Below, one piece after another: positions 40,887-53,366 of a DNA stretch of 64,000 nt. This stretch comes from Halocafeteria seosinensis (lineage: Eukaryota > Sar > Bigyra > Bicosoecida), in NCBI GenBank assembly GCA_001687465.1, contig LVLI01000148.1, forward strand, positions 1 through 64,000, in the 5' to 3' direction. Numbering within the stretch: position 1 is the stretch's first letter; every line of letters begins with the position of its first letter. A model generated the notes under the pieces. It ran no database searches. It was not told the DNA's origin and worked only from the letters and a program-made list of their open reading frames with translations. Both the position numbers and the translations under genes were made by a program.

Positions 40887-41989
40887 GCGTGCATGTAATG
40901 CACGCTGTATAAAACTTGAGCTTTGTGTACCCGTTTATCCACAATCTTCCCCACGGCATCCAGAAATTGGACAAAACATCCTGGGATGCTATTTTGGATC
41001 GCCTCCCAGAAAATTTGCAATTGTGCAACTGTGCCTAAGCCCGTTACTGGTCCGGTCTTTACAGAGCGAAGTTTGGGATTCCATGCCGGATTTGCTAAAA
41101 ATACTTTCAAACTGGATTACACTCTACTTCAACTTGCACCTGTTCGATTCTCAAGTTCATTTGAATCCACTTAGTAGGTGTTTGTCTGTGCAAAGTACAC
41201 ATTTATGGTCAATGAGTTCTTCGGGGCTGCGTATATTTTTCTTCATGGCTCTGTAAATTTGGAGACGCGATGCAACTCGTACGAGCCGCGTCTACAACAC
41301 TACAACCAGACGTAAACTACTGTACGCACAGACCGCGACACTAGATAAACCTAGAGAGAAGGCACCATTAAAAATCTTCGCCATTAACAAGTTTTCTCGG
41401 TTGGACTTCCCCAATTATACTGGGTAATTGCAACTTGCCTACTGCTGCGAGTCCGTGGCTGTCTGTATTAGTGTTCACATGACGAGTTCTGCACTACCAG
41501 CGCTCCATTTGCACTGATTTTTTATAAGATGCTTGAACGAGATCAATACCCACTCTGGAGGCCATGGACTCATATCAGTCCCTCATATGGCAACTGTATC
41601 CGTTCAGTAGTAAATATCCATTCTCAAGATCAGTCCTCCAGGGGCTCTGTCTGATTCAACCCTACACTAATTCGTGACTGCTGTTCATGCTGCCGTTCTC
41701 GCCCTATTTGCTGCGCCAATTCGGGTTAAACAGTGGGTTTTACAAGTAATACAAGTTTCAACACGAAATTGCCCCATGGTTGGTGTGAAGTTCCGTGTGA
41801 AGGTGTTGTTAACGGCTGCGCGCGTTCCACGGTTTACAGGGGGTTTTCCCAGCTAAATGAGTGATAACCGGATTGCTAATTTCGCTTGCCATGATCTGTA
41901 TGGGAGGTGCAAATTCAGCCTGAATTCCGACGTACTGTGGTGACGTGAAAACTGTGTAATCTTGAGGAGACGTATTTTGTTTTGGCGCC
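40887..41989. other. Intergenic with one orphan frame
   Basis: On the minus strand a frame without a clear start at 41110-40880 is protein-like (VAQLQIFWEAIQNSIPGCFV). It follows a possible CAG acceptor and overlaps the last bases of the upstream gene. It is unassigned. The rest shows nothing recognisable; the kinesin promoter should lie at the right end. Confidence 0.3.
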
Positions 41990-44900
41990 ATGGCAGACAC
42001 TTCCATCTACCAAGAAGACGATTCAGCCGTCTTTGATGAAGGTCCCGATAATGGCGCTTATGGAGATGAGGTGAGTAATAAAACTGGTATAAGTTGCCTA
42101 AGGCGTTGATGGGAATGGTCCATTGTTTAATTGAGCTGCAGAACTTTGCGGACAATGATCAGGTGCTCCAGGAAAACAATAAGTAAGCTAAAGGCCTCCG
42201 AAACATGCTAAATCATTTCGACTTTCATGAAGTAACACTTGTGGGTTTTTACTCCTGCAATTTTGAGAACAGGTTGGACACAAGCTTGATGGACACATCA
42301 ACGGAGCATTTGCCGACTAAAAAGCTTAGCTTCAATAGCATCCAAGAGACCCCCTTCCGGAAAATCCAGCGTATGAAAGAAGAGGAAGACAGCAGTGATG
42401 ATGACGACGAGAAAGAAGAGCATGAAGAACGTGAGGGAGAAGAAGAGGATAACAATGAGGAAGAAGGGGAAACAGAGGATGAAAATAGGAACCCTGAAGA
42501 GACTCAAGGGCTCCAGGAAAACGGCAAGAGACAGAGAACAACTACAACCAAAACGGACGGTTCGACTAGCGAAGCGGACAGTGAAAACCAAAAGGCATTG
42601 GAAGTGTTTCTTCGTATTCGTCCACGTGTCACGGCTGAAGCAGGTGTTCAAAGCATATTTTCGGTTGCAAACGACAGGACTATTGGAGTAAAAGCCCCCC
42701 AAGTAGGTGTAATCATTGTAGTAACTCGTATGTTAACTACAACCGACGACTAAATGTTTTTGCAGGAATCTGTTGCTCATCGAGAAAGGGGAAATCAGAC
42801 CTACTTCACGTTTAATCGAGTCTTTGACGAGAACGCGTCTCAAGGTGACTTGTTTACCGAAGTGGTGCGGCCCAAAGTCGACTCGTGTGTTGCCGATGGA
42901 AAGAACTTGCTATTATTCGCCTACGGGATGACTAATTCAGGAAAGACGTACACCATTGCTGGAACCGAAACATCGCCGGGTCTATTACCAAGAACTCTAT
43001 CTCATCTCTTCCGGACGCATCTAGCAAGCGAAGAAGAAACAGAGAGATTCTCCGTCGAGGTTTCCTATTGTGAAATCTACAACGAGCAACTCTTCGATCT
43101 GCTATCTGGGGCTCGAGGTAACAACAATGGTGGAAACACCCTTAGAAGAGCTCCACCTCGAGGAGGAGGAGGAGGCTCGTCTAATTCTCTCAAGATTCGG
43201 CAGGATAAGGAAGGTCGAACATACGTGCAAGGACTGCGCAACTTGAAAGTTTCTGATGCGCGCACTGCTCTCAGTCTATTTGCAGAGGGGCAGAAGAACA
43301 AACATATGGCCGAAACCAGCCTCAACAGGGATTCTTCGCGATCCCACGCTATCTTCACTATAACTGTTTTCGACAGCCATACAAATGTAAGCGCTCAGAA
43401 CAGGAAGGTACAAACGCGAATCAACTTAGTTGACTTGGCCGGCTCTGAACGAGCACGTCGAACACAAGCCACCGGCACTGCGCTGAAGGAAGCAGGTAAA
43501 ATCAATAATTCTCTATCAGTTCTCGGGCGATGCTTGGATTCTCTGCGAAATAACTCCAATCAGACAGAAGTAATGAAGCGAATTCCTTTCCGCGAAAGTA
43601 GACTAACGGAGCTGTTTTCAGACCATTTGGCGGGAGCCAAACCAGGCTACACAATAATGCTGCTCAACACTGGACCGGCACCACTGGACTACGATGAAAC
43701 AATGCAAGCGCTAAAATACGGAGTTTCTGCTTCAGAGATAAGAGTAACAGCCACTCGCACGAGCATTTCAAAGGAAAGCAACTTGTATAACTACGATGGT
43801 CATAGGATTCGGAAGGGCGGAAAAGGATCCACAGCAGGTGCACCAAAACCGGCTATTACAAGAAGGACACGTGCCCAAAAGCGATCGCTGATGAACAGCG
43901 GATCCGAAAATGAAGAACCGACGAAAAAACGGGCCACTGATAATTTCCGTATAGATAAGCGCCGTCAGGGTGAATCTCAAGGAACTAGTAGTGAGGGCGG
44001 TGAGACTGCGGGATACAGCAAGGAGGAGTTCGAAAAGCAGCTAAATGAGGAAGTTGAACGGGTGCTAGCTGAAGAGCGAGAAAAATGGGAAAATGAAAAA
44101 CAGCAACTCAATTCCCAGATAGACAACCTACAAGAGGAAAATGAAGAATTATCTGGGAAGGTTCAACAGTTGGAGAGCGAAATGGCTGAGCTCGAGGCTG
44201 ACATTCGTGCTGAAGTGAGTGAGGAGATGGCCGAAAGATTGAGAGCACTAGAAGAGGAGTACGACTCGTCTAGGCAAGAAGAATCTAATGCGGCGGAGCA
44301 ACGTATGCAAAGGAAGATGTACGTCAAAGAAAAGCTCACAACAGGTTTCGTCAGAAAGACTGCAAGTAGACTGTTGGGCCGTTTGTCTTCAAATTCTACC
44401 ACAACCAATGACTCCAGCCAATGCGAGCGACGCGAACGAAAAAGCAGAGCCTCGGACGGCTCCAGTTCTCGGTCTTCTTCCGTGGTTCCGGAGGACCGCG
44501 CTGCTCTCGAGCAGCAAGTTGCGGAATTGCAGGAGCAGCTTCAAGAATGCGAATCAGAATTAGACAGAACTAAGGAGACGCTATATGCCACTCAAGAAAG
44601 GTTTCAGCGTGTTGTAGAAGAGAAAGGAGATCTGCAGCGGAAACTTGAGTACGCGGACAAAGAAAATGGTGAAGATGCGGAGGATCCCGCGGAAGAGGAC
44701 ACCAGTCAGAACTACCTAGGAGATAAACCTGTAAGGAGAGCGCGACCACCCCCTACCCCAGAAAATAAGCAGCAGCAATCCAGCAATCGGAAACAATCTC
44801 GAGAATCTTCCCAAGGTGCATCACGGAATTCAAAATCGAGACAGAAACCATATGTTGTCTCTTCGTCCATGTCTAGTCAAGGATCTCAATCCAACGCAAC

Positions 44901-45279
44901 GAAACGTAATGAAGAGCAGGCCCAAGTAAGCGTGCCTACACATAACAAGGAATGGTATGTTCGCAACACAAACGCACCGAAGGTAAAGAAGACCTACGGT
45001 AGCAATACGGTAGCTTCTCAGCAAAAGAAGGTATCAGTGGCTGAAAACAATCTTCCTCCTCTTCCAAAAGATGAAGAGTTACAAGAGGAGTCAGAGGATT
45101 CCGAAGATGAGGACGGTGAGCAACAGAAGGAGGAGCTAAACCATACGCAGAGTACCCAGGAGACTTCAAACGGCATAGAGACTGCGCCTGCACAGTCACC
45201 TCAGGTGGAAACCAAGAAGACCACTGCCCCGCAGACCTCGATCGCGGCAAGGGTAAGAAGAAGAAGGAAAGGAGACTAA
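41990..45279 (+). CDS. Kinesin-6-type motor protein
   Basis: Four exons (41990-42070, 42142-42182, 42273-42702, 42766-45279) give 1021 residues. An acidic N-terminal extension precedes the motor at about 155-505. The motor begins ALEVFLRIRPR. Its nucleotide-binding motifs are LLFAYGMTNSGKTYTIAG (P-loop), SLNRDSSRSHAIF (switch I) and INLVDLAGSERARR (switch II). The form of the N-terminus, the loop with PPRGGGGGSS and the YDETMQALKYGVSASEI end fit the KIF20/KIF23 (kinesin-6) group, whose members act in central-spindle assembly and cytokinesis. A coiled coil follows (EEVERVLAEEREKWENEKQQ and later QVAELQEQLQECESELDRTK), then a disordered tail. The very large loop insertion typical of animal KIF20 is short here. 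Subfamily assignment is by eye. The gene is convergent with the sorting nexin. Confidence 0.9.
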
Positions 45280-45394
45280 GTGTAGGCGTAAACAAACAAT
45301 GTACACCCGTGAGTATTGAGATGGAGTAACTACATTTAAATCGCTAGTGGTGCGCCTCTCACCGAGCGTCGGCGGAACACATCAGGCAACGTCC

Positions 45395-46850
45395 TTATGA
45401 TACCTCCGCTGAGCCTTCTGCTGAACCACTCTCCTCAACTGACGGAGGCATTTTATTAGCATTAGAAATTTCTCGTTGAGCTGCGCGTTTCACATCGGTC
45501 GCTACGCTCTCCCATACAGTCGCAATTGCTTCATCCACCTCCGCATTAGCGATTGAAAAGTCTAGGATCAACCTCTCAAAATCCTGCACATGCATCTTAC
45601 GGAACCTTTCTATTTCACCTAAAACGGCCTTTGAAGTCTCTGATAGCTTTTTCTTGCACTCTTGTGCTGCCTCTTCTGCTGTATTTACGTCTCGCTGTGC
45701 CTGCTCAGCTTGTTCGCCACCTTGCACTTTCTGTAAGTACGTCTTCTTCTGCTCTAGATTTTTCATAGCATCACCGTATTCTTGCTTGCTTGCATGTCTC
45801 GTCTCAAAAAGTTCGCAAGCCGAATGAACGAGCCTCTCCGCATCCGCAATATCTTCTACGAACCATTTTAAACTACCTTCCGACTGCAACGCTCAGCATT
45901 TTCAAAATATAGTCATCGTCCGATGAACAGTAGTACTACGCTCCGCGAAACACATACCAGTAGCGCCTTAAACTGTGCTACCCGCTCAGAGGCATTTCCA
46001 ACTAGGTACAATGCCTCGCCGAGGGCATCTCCTTCCGAACTACTCAATCTTCTATAAGACTCACCAAACTCGGTGCACAGTCGTGATAATTCACCTTCTT
46101 TATCAAGCATAGTACTCGACTGTTCCCTTAAGCCCTTTAACACGGGTTTCAAACCACTAATGTGGTTTTCTAACTCGCTGAATGACAGGTCCTCCGGAGT
46201 CTGGGAGACATAAGCTTGATTGCCAACCCTGGAAATCAGTACGGGTGGATGATCTTCCCAAGTGCAAGTGAGACAAGCAAAAGCACGCACCTCTTTGCAA
46301 CAGATTTCGCCGCAGCACTCATCATCCCAAAAAATTTGGATTTCCCTTTCGATCTAGCAGAATTAACGCTCTCTTTATACTGCCCAAACTGAGGGTCTCC
46401 TAAGATCAAGAATTTGTGGAAATACTCTGTACATCAACAAATCTGGTGGTACACGTGGGAGCGAGGCAAGAACTCGTCCATCATACCTGATTCACGCAGA
46501 ACTTCGTGTTCCACACATCGGTCCAAGAATCGCTGTAGTCCCCGCCGTCGAATCTCAATGAAATCTTCATTGAATCGCCCAATCACCTGTTTATCCGGGA
46601 GCGGTGGGACGAGTGTGCAGGGGAACGCATGTTTCAGCGCATTTTTCAGCCATTCAAAATCCGAGTATCGCCTCCACACGCCAGTTTCCTCTCCACCGGC
46701 GCCCCATTCAGCCACTAAAGACCCCCTTGCAAGTACACAGTAGGTCACATACGAACTCACGCCCTCCCCGCGCTTCTGCGAGTCGCTGACAAAGACCTCC
46801 AGATCAGATCTGTGCGGTCTCGTACTTAATTGAGCCACAGCTGCCGACAT
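45395..46850 (-). CDS. PX-BAR sorting nexin
   Basis: Four exons (46850-46487, 46426-46291, 46228-45958, 45883-45395) give 419 residues. The PX domain (about 15-125) shows WRRYSDFEWLKNAL, the phosphoinositide-binding RRYS motif, then VPPLPDKQVIGRFNEDFIEI with RRRGLQRFLDRC. After LILGDPQF a BAR-like coiled region spans about 200-400 (LENHISGLKPVLKGLREQSS, VEDIADAERLVHSACELFET, FERLILDFSIANAEVDEAI). PX plus BAR proteins bind PI3P on endosomes and shape tubules for recycling. Length and the gRF..eFIe.R motif resemble the SNX1/2 and SNX4/7/30 groups; which one is not clear. The first donor lies earlier than the end of the open frame, because only that gives the ..EYFHKFLILG continuation. Confidence 0.9.
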
Positions 46851-47148
46851 GGTCAAGCATACAGGAGAAAATGAAGCAGAACCAAAAGGTACCGTCGAAT
46901 AAAAGGAATGCACTACTGATCAGCAATACCATGCAGTACAAAGGAGCTACGGGAACCTTCAACTTGAGCGTCCGGTTGAAGTACCCTTTGCCTAGCGGCG
47001 GCGAGGCCCATGATTAGTGATACTATCGTGTGCTATGAGGTTAGAGAGCCGATTCGTGAAAAAAAAAAGGATCTGGTGTGTACTATATTGACTTTTTGGT
47101 TACGTTTGCTTGATATAAAAGGACAAACTACAGAACGCAACTCGAAAT

Positions 47149-48282
47149 CTATCTAGAAGTAGCATTGTCCGAAGCACCAGAAGTGGCTGCCTCACCCATA
47201 GCCATCAAGATAGTAGCCGATGACAAGTCGATAGAACGATCATCAACGTCGATCATCAAACCTCCAACGAGATTTTTGTCAGTTACAAACTCAACGTCCA
47301 TCTCTTTTTTATTCTCCGGAAGATACTTTTTCACAGCATTTTGAACTTCCTTCTTCTGTTCATCAGTTAGATCAACAGCGCTCTCAACGCGCACTTTGGC
47401 CATTGTGGAGGCAGATTGGATGATTTCATCAAAAGACTCGACGAGTTTCGATATGAGATGGAGATCTCCCGCATTGGCCATGGCTTCGAGGATATTTGTA
47501 GCTTCCTTGGACAGTTTTAGTTTCTTGATAGCCTTGCGAGCATCGCTCCACATCTTCATGCCTTCTTCATCAGCTGCAAAATGCCAGCATACACATACAA
47601 GGAGTCATATGGCCAAATGACGAACAGAAACACCAAACTCATGTCACGTACCCAAGAAGTATTCTCTTAGCTCGTCATCCTGAATCGAGTTCAGATCGTT
47701 GAGCTTCACATCTTCGGTTAGAAGAAGATTCAAAGCCTGTATAGTTTCCTTAGGGAGATAGTCTGGTTCGAAAAAAAACCTATGGATAGAGTAGTCACAA
47801 TCGCGGACAATATTCCAGAAAGACTGCAAACGAAGAAGCACAACCGTCAAGAACTTGAGTGTAGCAATTCATTCGCTCCCAATACGAACTTTGATTTCTC
47901 CGGATACTTTCTCCAGGCCTTTCATAGGATTGGATTTATTCTGTTCAGCTGCACGCACGTATGCAAGCTCCGCGTATTCGGCGTGGGCACCGCCGATGTT
48001 AATCGGCAGCGTTGGTCCACTTTCTGCCTCATCCTTGACTCTGGAATCTATCGAGTCTATCATCTTGTTTAAGTCTGCGTAAACACAGGGAAAGACCCAA
48101 ATAAGCCCATTGAACCAAAACATGCGCAAAAATGCCAACATACCATCGTCTGAACCTGCTTTAGAAATGATATCAGTTAACGAAGGCTCTTGTGCTTCTT
48201 TCTCTCCACCAGCCGGCGCCTTTCCGCCGGATGCTTTCCTCCCACGGCGTGCTTTGGGACGGGTGGTAGATGCGGTCGAAAA
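47149..48282 (-). CDS. Mitochondrial ATP synthase OSCP (delta-type) subunit
   Basis: Four exons are clear (48282-48144, 48074-47890, 47823-47652, 47573-47149), 306 residues; a first coding exon with the start codon, upstream of 48283, is not resolved. The N-terminal part is basic and Ser/Thr rich (STASTTRPKARRGRKASGGK), suiting a mitochondrial presequence. LPINIGGAHAEYAELAYVRA and EIKSFWNIVRDCDYSIHRFF correspond to the first helices of OSCP. The C-terminal domain has TMAKVRVESAVDLTDEQKKE then NLVGGLMIDVDDRSIDLS, the hallmark GG..i.v.d...D.S motif. OSCP joins the F1 head to the peripheral stalk. The protein is longer than usual (about 210) because of an N-terminal extension and a middle insert. 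The donor before GTTCGT is non-canonical in its third base and was chosen on family length. Confidence 0.83.
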
Positions 48283-49009
48283 CTGCAGTCATAACATAAT
48301 GCCACGAGGTTATATATGAGTATAAAGATGTTCGGTACCACTCTCACAAGCCTGTTCCAAGCACAAACAGCGTAGCAAGAAGCCACCCAAATGACTCATG
48401 AGCACGACAATTCGTTGACAGGATGTAGCAGTCCCTGATAAATCTTTCCACCTTTGTGCTGCTGCATATAGAGCTCTCGTTGGCCCTAAATGATGAAAGA
48501 TGCCAGCCTACTTCCTTGCTCCCCTATGGTCCCCTACCCGGTTGTCCGGCCACACCCGGCGCCCAAGGGGCCAGACAGTCCCCGAGGCTTTTTGTTCCTT
48601 ACTTACAGTAGCTAAAGGAGAGGCTCCTCGTAAAGAGGTTAGCCTCAATGTACTCGATAGAAATCGGCGTGCAGGATTCATCATACTAGTTATCGTTAAA
48701 GCGGAAATATTCGACTGTGCTTTTGTCCTTCCCAATCGTTCACTACGGCGATAATCTACTGCTCCAGCACGTACAGCGAGACGTTCCGGACCGAAAACCG
48801 GACCGAAAGACCCGAAATACACGCAGGAATCGTGAGCTTTTGCAGTTGGTCCTTTGTCGATATTAATCGTAAGAGATAAGCATTTATGAATCACGGTAGT
48901 ATCATTATATATCCCAAAGTCGTGGCGAGTTGTCTTGGTGGAACACATTTGAATCAATTGTATACATGGTATCCTGACTGGGTACCACTGGTACCAATTA
49001 CATACATAC
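48283..49009. other. Upstream of OSCP; no clear gene
   Basis: Should contain the first exon and promoter of the OSCP gene. A large minus-strand open frame from 49158 to 48508 covers this area, but its beginning is repeat sequence and the rest has no family resemblance, so I do not call it. Confidence 0.3.
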
Positions 49010-49165
49010 ACACATATGTGACAATAGCCCCCGCCCAAGGGAGTTGACCGCATCGGAGCGGTATACGCCCGTGTTAAGCAGCGACGGGCCCGCTGTTTCG
49101 GCAGCCTCGCTGACGTGCGCCGTGAGGGAACGCAACACTGGTTTTGCTCAGGAGGCATCGGGCAT
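49010..49165 (-). mobile_element. Dispersed retroelement-like repeat copy
   Basis: On the + strand the copy reads from a CA-rich start through atatgtgacaatagcccccg, gagcggtatacgcccgtgtt, aagcagcgac and gagggaacgcaacactggtt to ttttgctcaggaggcatcgg. These blocks recur at 35958-36205 in the same order. Read on the minus strand the copy ends in a TG-rich tail, as expected of a target-primed retroposon. No flanking duplication is evident here. Confidence 0.55.
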
Positions 49166-49880
49166 GTGGACTATCTGCTCGGCTGAAAAACAAAAGTAAG
49201 TAAAACGGGCGCTAAGCGATCATCCGTAGATAGCCAGGAGAACCATAGCGCTACGACAAAGCAGTTCAGTGCTGTGAGCCAGATGGAAGGTATTTTGTTG
49301 CTATCCAGACTTCGTTGCAGTGTGACACACAGTGTCACACACGCAGGTACATTTGGACTGGGTAAGCCACTGTATGGAATACGGCGCGCGTGCATTTCGG
49401 GAACGCACAGCGAGAAGCGATACCCGAATTGTTGGCACTCAGTATTTCTTTGAGGAGATTCACTTCAAAGCGATAAAACTACCATCACTTCAAGTGGCTG
49501 TATGATCGCTGTAGACTACAACTAGTCTACAAGTAACCTGCCGGACTTCGGCAGACTTCAACAAATAGCAAGCGGATATTGTGTAATGCCATTTGAATTG
49601 TCAAGGCTGGCCTGTACAAGGACAAAAGCTTCCCCGAATTGAATTGGATTTCCTCAAGGATCTTGCCTCTCGAATTCTCTGTAGAGCTCTCGTGTGGCGC
49701 TCCAGTTTTTTCGTGTGTATTGGTATTGCTCCTACCGGAAGACGTGCCTGCTACAGGCTACGCTACGCCGTGTGAGGGGTGAACCCTACCCGGAATCGGT
49801 CCAACATCTTCACGTTGTGGCGCATCAACGTGACTGAACGTTTGGCCGTCATCAGCTTGCGGAAATTCTTCGCCCTGAAA
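49166..49880. other. Upstream of aldehyde dehydrogenase; near-palindrome
   Basis: No gene recognised. A perfect inverted repeat, gtgtgacac and gtgtcacac separated by three bases, lies at 49320-49340. Given its place about 540 bases before the ALDH start, it could be a protein-binding site, but nothing else supports this. Confidence 0.35.
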
Positions 49881-51917
49881 ATGGGAATGCAGGCGCTTCA
49901 ACTTGAAGACTACACACCCCTCGTGGAAATACCGAAGCTTGTAGAGGAGGCTCGTGCACTCTTCTCAACTGGGCGTACTAAGTCGTATGAATGGAGACGC
50001 AAACAACTGCTGGCCATGAAGCAGATGATTGATGAGAATGAAGAAGCCTTCATTGAAGCAGTGCACCAAGACCTGCGAAGACCTCGGTACGTACTGCAAC
50101 GCTGCTGACCCTGGTTCGACGATTTTTCATAGTCCTCCTGTTTTTCCCTTGCAGGGTGGAATGTATACTGGGGGAAACAGATTTTGTCCGTGGTGAAATC
50201 AAGGTAGCTCTGGAGAACCTTGAAGTATGGATGAAACCAGAAGAAGTAAGAGGGTTGAACGGTTTCCCGGGGAAGTGCACTTCAAACCAACACAATATGA
50301 ACTGGTTTCAGGTCGAGCTTCCGAAAGGACAGCAACCTGGAACAGCCAAGGTTATGAGGGAGCCTTTGGGCGTTGTAGCAGTGAGTACTATTTCAACATG
50401 ACTGCAGAGCTGATTAGCTTGACACCACCGTCGCTTCAAGCAAGCAGGTAATTGCTCCGTGGAATTTCCCAACAATGCTCGCCCTAGTTCCGATGGTGTC
50501 TGCATTTGCCGCTGGCGATGTTTGCGTCGTGAAACCTTCGGAGATGGCTCCCTACTCAGCGAAACTGATGCAAGACTTGGCTCCACACTATTTCGTAAGC
50601 AATTGTACTACTTCGCATCTACTTGCTCAATGATTGCGGTTCCACGATACAACGGAGCTGCAGGACAAAGGCTCGGCAAATTTTGTCCAAGGAGAGGTGA
50701 AAGAGACTACGGAGCTGCTGAAACAGCAATTTGATCACATTTTCTATACTGGTAAGCTGTGAGCTTCCACTTGGTTAAGATACATCAGTTGGAAACATTT
50801 GCATATCTTTCAGGCGGAGCAAGCGTCGGGAAAGTTGTGATGAAGTAAGATACCATGTTGCAGAAGTACACTCTGGCTGTTTTCATAGACTTTGTGCCTG
50901 TTGTGTTCCAGGGCTGCTGCGGAGCATCTTACACCAGTTACCTTGGAACTGGGTGGGAAGTGCCCAACCATTGTGGACTCCACTGCCACCTTGGATGTTA
51001 CTGCGCGACGAATCCTCGCTGTATGTTTGCGATACTTCAGCAAAAGCTTATTACTCATTGATGAAGTAATTCAATTGGAATGCAGGGACGAATGCTTAAC
51101 GGGGGCCAAACGTGTATTTCACCTGATTACGTGCTCGTTCACCGCGACGTGGAGTCGTCTTTGCTTGATGCTCTTAAGAAGACTCTGGTCGAATTCTATG
51201 GAGAAACGAACGAGGAAATGCAGAGCTCTCCTGACATTGCAAGGATTGTAAATGACAAACATTTTAGGCGTGTGAGGAATCTTCTCGAAGATCGGAAAAC
51301 ACGGAATGCAATTGTGTGGGGTGGAAACATCGATGAGAAGCAGCGGTACGTTCAACCGACGTTGATCTTGGAGCCCGACGATGACGCAAAAATTCAGCAG
51401 GTAAGGATATGAAATGATCCTAACCAAGTCACAGTACACGTGCACGAGAAGTACCGCCTTAACCGTCCAGGAGGAGACCTTCGCTCCGATCCTTGTTCTG
51501 CGTGGCTATGAGTCCATCGACGACGCGGTAAACATAATCAGGGAACAACCGAAACCGTTGGCGATGTATGTCTTTTCGGAGGACAAAGTAAGTAATTTCG
51601 CTGCAGACAGCTTCGTGGCATGCTTGTCACATATCTGAACCCAACCACAGCAAAACATCGATCACATCCTCAATGAAACCTCGGCGGGAGCTGTGAATGT
51701 TAACGAAAGCGCAATGCATACCTTCAACCCTCATCTTCCATTCGGCGGAGTTGGAAATTCGGGATTCGGCTCATACCATGGAAAATGGGGTTTTGAGGAA
51801 CTCAGTCACCGAAAGGCAGTTCTTAGTAAACCAACGTCGACGGACCCATCCGCCCGCTATCCACCTTTTTCGGATAGCAAAACTCAGGCCATGCACGAAG
51901 CAATTACCACTCACTAA
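49881..51917 (+). CDS. Aldehyde dehydrogenase, ALDH3 type
   Basis: Ten exons (49881-50086, 50155-50245, 50312-50380, 50448-50594, 50664-50751, 50814-50844, 50912-51020, 51086-51400, 51471-51587, 51651-51917) give 479 residues. Motifs in order: [11 protein letters not shown] (the catalytic Asn), [10 protein letters not shown] (cofactor Lys), [24 protein letters not shown] (general base Glu), [12 protein letters not shown] (catalytic Cys), [10 protein letters not shown], and [20 protein letters not shown]. The lack of a targeting presequence and the [15 protein letters not shown] start are typical of ALDH3, which oxidises fatty and aromatic aldehydes with NAD(P). The tail beyond [12 protein letters not shown] is short and lacks a clear membrane anchor. 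All active-site residues are present. This is the most intron-rich gene in the window; the exon of 31 bases is the smallest internal one. Confidence 0.96.
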
Positions 51918-52555
51918 CTACAACTATCTGACCACTTGAAACATGGACAAACGAGCCGGATCCAAAGGAACGCTCATACATGGATAAATACACGGTTCGC
52001 CCCATGCATAATGTGTAAGCCCGAGCAGCCGCTATCATATGCGGCGGCATGCGTTCTCGCCCAGAACAAAATCCAGTATGCTTTCCGTGTCTCAGCAAGT
52101 CCAGATGTTGCTGCGGTGTCTTGTCGGTTTGGCCTTCTTAAACCGGGATTCGTGGTGGGTGTTCCAAGTTCTCGACATTCCACAATAAATCCAGCATTGC
52201 GTTGGACTTTTTTGCGTCCCTTGATAACTTCTATAGCACAAGCAGTCAGCACTGGTGACCCTATCCAGCACTCACAACGCGCGTCTGTTGTTGGTAACTC
52301 TTAGTCCTGTGACGTGACGGTTGGATGAAATCAACTTCGAGCAATCAGTGAAAAGAGACTGACCTTAAATTCTGCATACTTGAACACGAGTGAACGCTTT
52401 AGAAATATGTGCCACTACAGCTGATGGGATGGAGCCCATTACGGTTCCTCTTCTTGACACTTCCAAAGACAATGTGTATTCCCCTTTGGCACTACACATT
52501 GGATACACGCTGAGAGGGCGTTTTAAACGTCGACCAAGAATTATTCTAATGCGCT
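51918..52555. other. Intergenic, nothing assigned
   Basis: A + strand frame at 52390-52572 (it includes NALEICATTADGMEPITVPL) and a minus frame at 52252-51974 are open but unassigned. No RNA gene or repeat is visible. Confidence 0.3.
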
Positions 52556-52938
52556 CTACTTCCCTAGTGTAACTTGGAGCACTTCCCGATACAAGCAGCA
52601 AAGCAGCACACTTTTGCGGTCGACAAATTGGAAGACAACGTTCCAACCATTCTTTTTTTCATCGTTGATACGCTGCTCTAGTTCATCCGTTGGGACCCAT
52701 GCCGTTCCTAAAAGGGCGGGAACGAATCCTTCCTGGCCTATCTCTATCACTTTGTATTCTGAGTACTGCACACACATGACAGCGATATCGAAGGTCAACA
52801 AAGTGGGGAACTACAGGGGCACAAAAAAACCTGTTCTGCGTCGCTCGGCTTGGATATACTTACGTTTGGGCCTCCGGCTCCCGCAGCCTTAGCTTGCGAG
52901 GTATTGAGGAGATTCTCCTGTTCCTGCGTCGATGACAT
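52556..52938 (-). CDS. Small DUF4177-like protein, tandem copy 1
   Basis: Two exons, 52938-52864 and 52765-52556, give 94 residues. Exon 1 encodes a variable low-complexity leader (MSSTQEQENLLNTSQAKAAG). Exon 2 begins exactly at the domain: YSEYKVIEIGQEGFVPALLG, then VPTDELEQRINDEKKNGWNV and VFQFVDRK, ending LYREVLQVTLGK. The Y.YKVIE... LE..in......GW.VV pattern matches the small DUF4177 domain common in bacteria, by eye. No function is known. The two neighbouring copies on the same strand share this layout and the phase-0 intron. Confidence 0.72.
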
Positions 52939-53366
52939 TTTCGTCTGCAATAGTTCCTGAATTAGCGATTAAAGGACTCTTCTCTCTCTTGTCCAGCAAG
53001 TGCCCACGACCCAGATTCTTGAAGCTTTCTAGAACCAAGAAAAGCCGTCAGCGATGGTCGCAAGTGGGCGACCTTGAAGACTTGTTGAAGTTCTCTGGAA
53101 TCCTTCAGGATTCCTCCTGGGTCCCAGGTCCTAGGACCTTCGTCCATCGTAAATAAGCAATACCGTGCGCAGTCTACATGTCAACTTGGTGTGCATTTCT
53201 TTTGCGCACAACTCCGTATGAAATTGGAGGGTTATTTGTCCAGTTGGCGCGCGCCGCACGACGTACACGACGTAGCACTTTGGTTGAACGGTTGTTTGGT
53301 AGAAGAAGTTATACTATACATCGGGCTATATTGATCAATGCAACTGGATCGTATTGTACATCCACT

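Noticed and set aside
42249-42702. Minus-strand frames opposite the acidic kinesin N-terminus
   Set aside because: They are serine, leucine and phenylalanine runs complementary to Glu/Asp codons of the real gene.
48508-49158. Long minus-strand open frame of 216 codons
   Set aside because: It starts inside a dispersed repeat copy and the rest has no protein-like pattern or family resemblance; it most likely arises by chance next to the repeat.
52390-52572. Plus-strand 60-codon frame overlapping the first DUF4177-like gene
   Set aside because: It has no start context, no homologue that I recognise and no splice partner, so I only mention it in the intergenic entry.
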